DNA of 64,000 nt. It comes from Roseibacterium elongatum DSM 19469 (lineage in GTDB: Bacteria > Pseudomonadota > Alphaproteobacteria > Rhodobacterales > Rhodobacteraceae). Shown here in pieces: positions 63,237 through 64,000 of the stretch. The notes under the pieces are model-generated. The model made no database searches. It saw only the letters and a list, made by a program, of their open reading frames with translations, and was not told the origin of the DNA. The stretch is from contig NZ_CP004372.1 in NCBI RefSeq assembly GCF_000590925.1, positions 2,151,001-2,215,000 on the forward strand, written 5' to 3'. Within the stretch, counting starts at the first letter, position 1, and each line of letters starts with the position of its first letter. The position numbers and the translations under genes are program-made.

Positions 63237-63905
63237 TTACTCGCCGCGCATGTCGATGACGGCTCGGATGGTCTGCCACAGGATCCACGTGTCGAGCCGC
63301 AGACCCGCACTGCGGATATAATCCATGTCGGCCGCGGTTTTCAGGCGCGTCGCCTCGAGGCCCTGAGCATACCCGACTTCGATCTGGGCAAGGCCGCTGA
63401 TGCCCGGACGCACGGCGTGGCGGGCACGATACTCGGGAATGGCGCGGATGTAGCGATGGGCATGGATGAAATAATCGGGGCGCGGGCCGATCAGGCTCAT
63501 CTCGCCGCGATAGACATTCAGGATCTGCGGCAGTTCGTCAAAGCGGGACCGCCTGAGAAAGCCACCGATCTTCGTGATGCGATCCACTTCGAGCGGGGCG
63601 TTCAGCGGGCGGCAGCGGGCCGTGCCTGGCGCGGCTTGCCGCATGGTGCGGAACTTGTAGGCCCAGAACGGGCGGCAATTGCGCCCCATCCGTATTTGCC
63701 GAAAGAAGAGGGGGCCCGGGTTGAAAATCGGGTTCAGGATCAGCAGCGCCAGACCCACAACAACCATCGCCGGTAAAAGAACGATTGTCGAAAAGACCAG
63801 ATCGAAGGCCCGTTTGGAGATGCGGAACACGGCATCGGATGTCCGCGCGCGCAAGGTTCTGCTGCGCGACTCGGTGAAACCACTGACATCAGGTACCAGC
63901 GTCAC
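63237..63905 (-). CDS. Undecaprenyl-phosphate sugar phosphotransferase (exopolysaccharide initiating transferase)
   Basis: A 222-residue bacterial sugar transferase. One membrane segment (about residues 34-58, after KRAFDLVFSTIVLLPA) precedes the catalytic region GPLFFRQIRMGRN, WAYKFRTM, RRSRFDELPQILNV and MSLIGPRPDYF. It moves a hexose-1-phosphate to undecaprenyl phosphate to start polysaccharide synthesis. It is a short form lacking the N-terminal multi-membrane domain. The final 95 bases of the window upstream hold no recognisable feature. Confidence 0.9.
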   Translation of the reverse strand: MTLVPDVSGFTESRSRTLRARTSDAVFRISKRAFDLVFSTIVLLPAMVVVGLALLILNPIFNPGPLFFRQIRMGRNCRPFWAYKFRTMRQAAPGTARCRPLNAPLEVDRITKIGGFLRRSRFDELPQILNVYRGEMSLIGPRPDYFIHAHRYIRAIPEYRARHAVRPGISGLAQIEVGYAQGLEATRLKTAADMDYIRSAGLRLDTWILWQTIRAVIDMRGE

Positions 63906-64000
63906 GCGACACCTCCAAAATCCCCCGGTTTTCCGTCGCTCGGTGGCAGCCTGCGTCGGTCAGCCGCTTGTTCTGCATGGCATCCTAGACGGATTGCCGT

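Noticed and set aside
1..64000. CRISPR arrays, tRNA/rRNA genes, insertion sequences, prophage or integrase genes
   Set aside because: I looked for regularly spaced repeats, cloverleaf arms and transposase-like proteins on both strands and saw none.

Overview
This window is a gene-dense, GC-rich chromosomal segment from an alphaproteobacterium, most likely a marine Rhodobacterales (Roseobacter-type) organism. Supporting signs are a 5-aminolevulinate synthase (C4-type hemA), a complete sox thiosulfate-oxidation cluster in the Paracoccus/Roseobacter order, a short-chain-acyl-type XRE regulator, choline/betaine genes arranged betIBA-choXWV, and C-P lyase-type phosphonate genes. No rRNA, tRNA, CRISPR array, insertion sequence, prophage or integrase was found.

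Layout. 1-7460: phosphonate use. There is the end of one phnM, a second complete phnM with a TIM-barrel gene on the other strand, then phnD-phnC-phnE-phnE and a hexapeptide acyltransferase. 7533-13278: assorted metabolism (FAD oxidoreductase, ribokinase, FAH-family hydrolase, RND/MMPL exporter with a coupled small secreted protein). 13288-25707: the sox island. A YeeE/YedE (SoxT-like) transporter, soxR and soxS lie on the minus strand; soxV, W, X, Y, Z, A, B, C, D, E, F and a DUF302 protein lie on the plus strand. 25704-28091: hemA, then a second YeeE/YedE transporter behind a good FNR-type promoter. 28133-36105: an XRE/short-chain-acyl regulator divergent from a C1/C2 assimilation cluster: serine-glyoxylate aminotransferase, malyl-CoA lyase, malate-CoA ligase (two subunits), a mesaconyl-C4-CoA hydratase-like protein and a CaiB/BaiF mesaconyl-CoA CoA-transferase-like protein. 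36229-39626: a minus-strand four-gene hydantoin/cyclic-amide operon. 39833-44387: phosphohexomutase, then a three-gene membrane protein/MoxR/VWA unit. 44392-51908: choline to glycine betaine oxidation and choline/betaine uptake. 52068-58477: acyl-CoA dehydrogenases including glutaryl-CoA dehydrogenase, an APH-family kinase-like protein and a thioesterase. 58601-64000: photolyase-like protein, clpP, clpX, and two surface-polysaccharide genes.

How the parts fit. The segment reads as a toolkit for scavenging dissolved organic and inorganic nutrients: phosphonate-P, thiosulfate electrons, C1/C2 carbon through the serine cycle, and choline nitrogen and carbon. The most interesting metabolic proposal is that the malyl-CoA/mesaconyl-CoA cluster joins the serine cycle to a pyruvate-forming branch otherwise known from the 3-hydroxypropionate bi-cycle.

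Quality warning. Six genes (a small secreted protein, soxS, soxF, the XRE regulator, betI, choV) carry one- or two-base indels, several in short homopolymers, that break otherwise well-conserved reading frames. Residual assembly error is the likeliest reason, so I annotate these as genes with frameshifts, not as pseudogenes.
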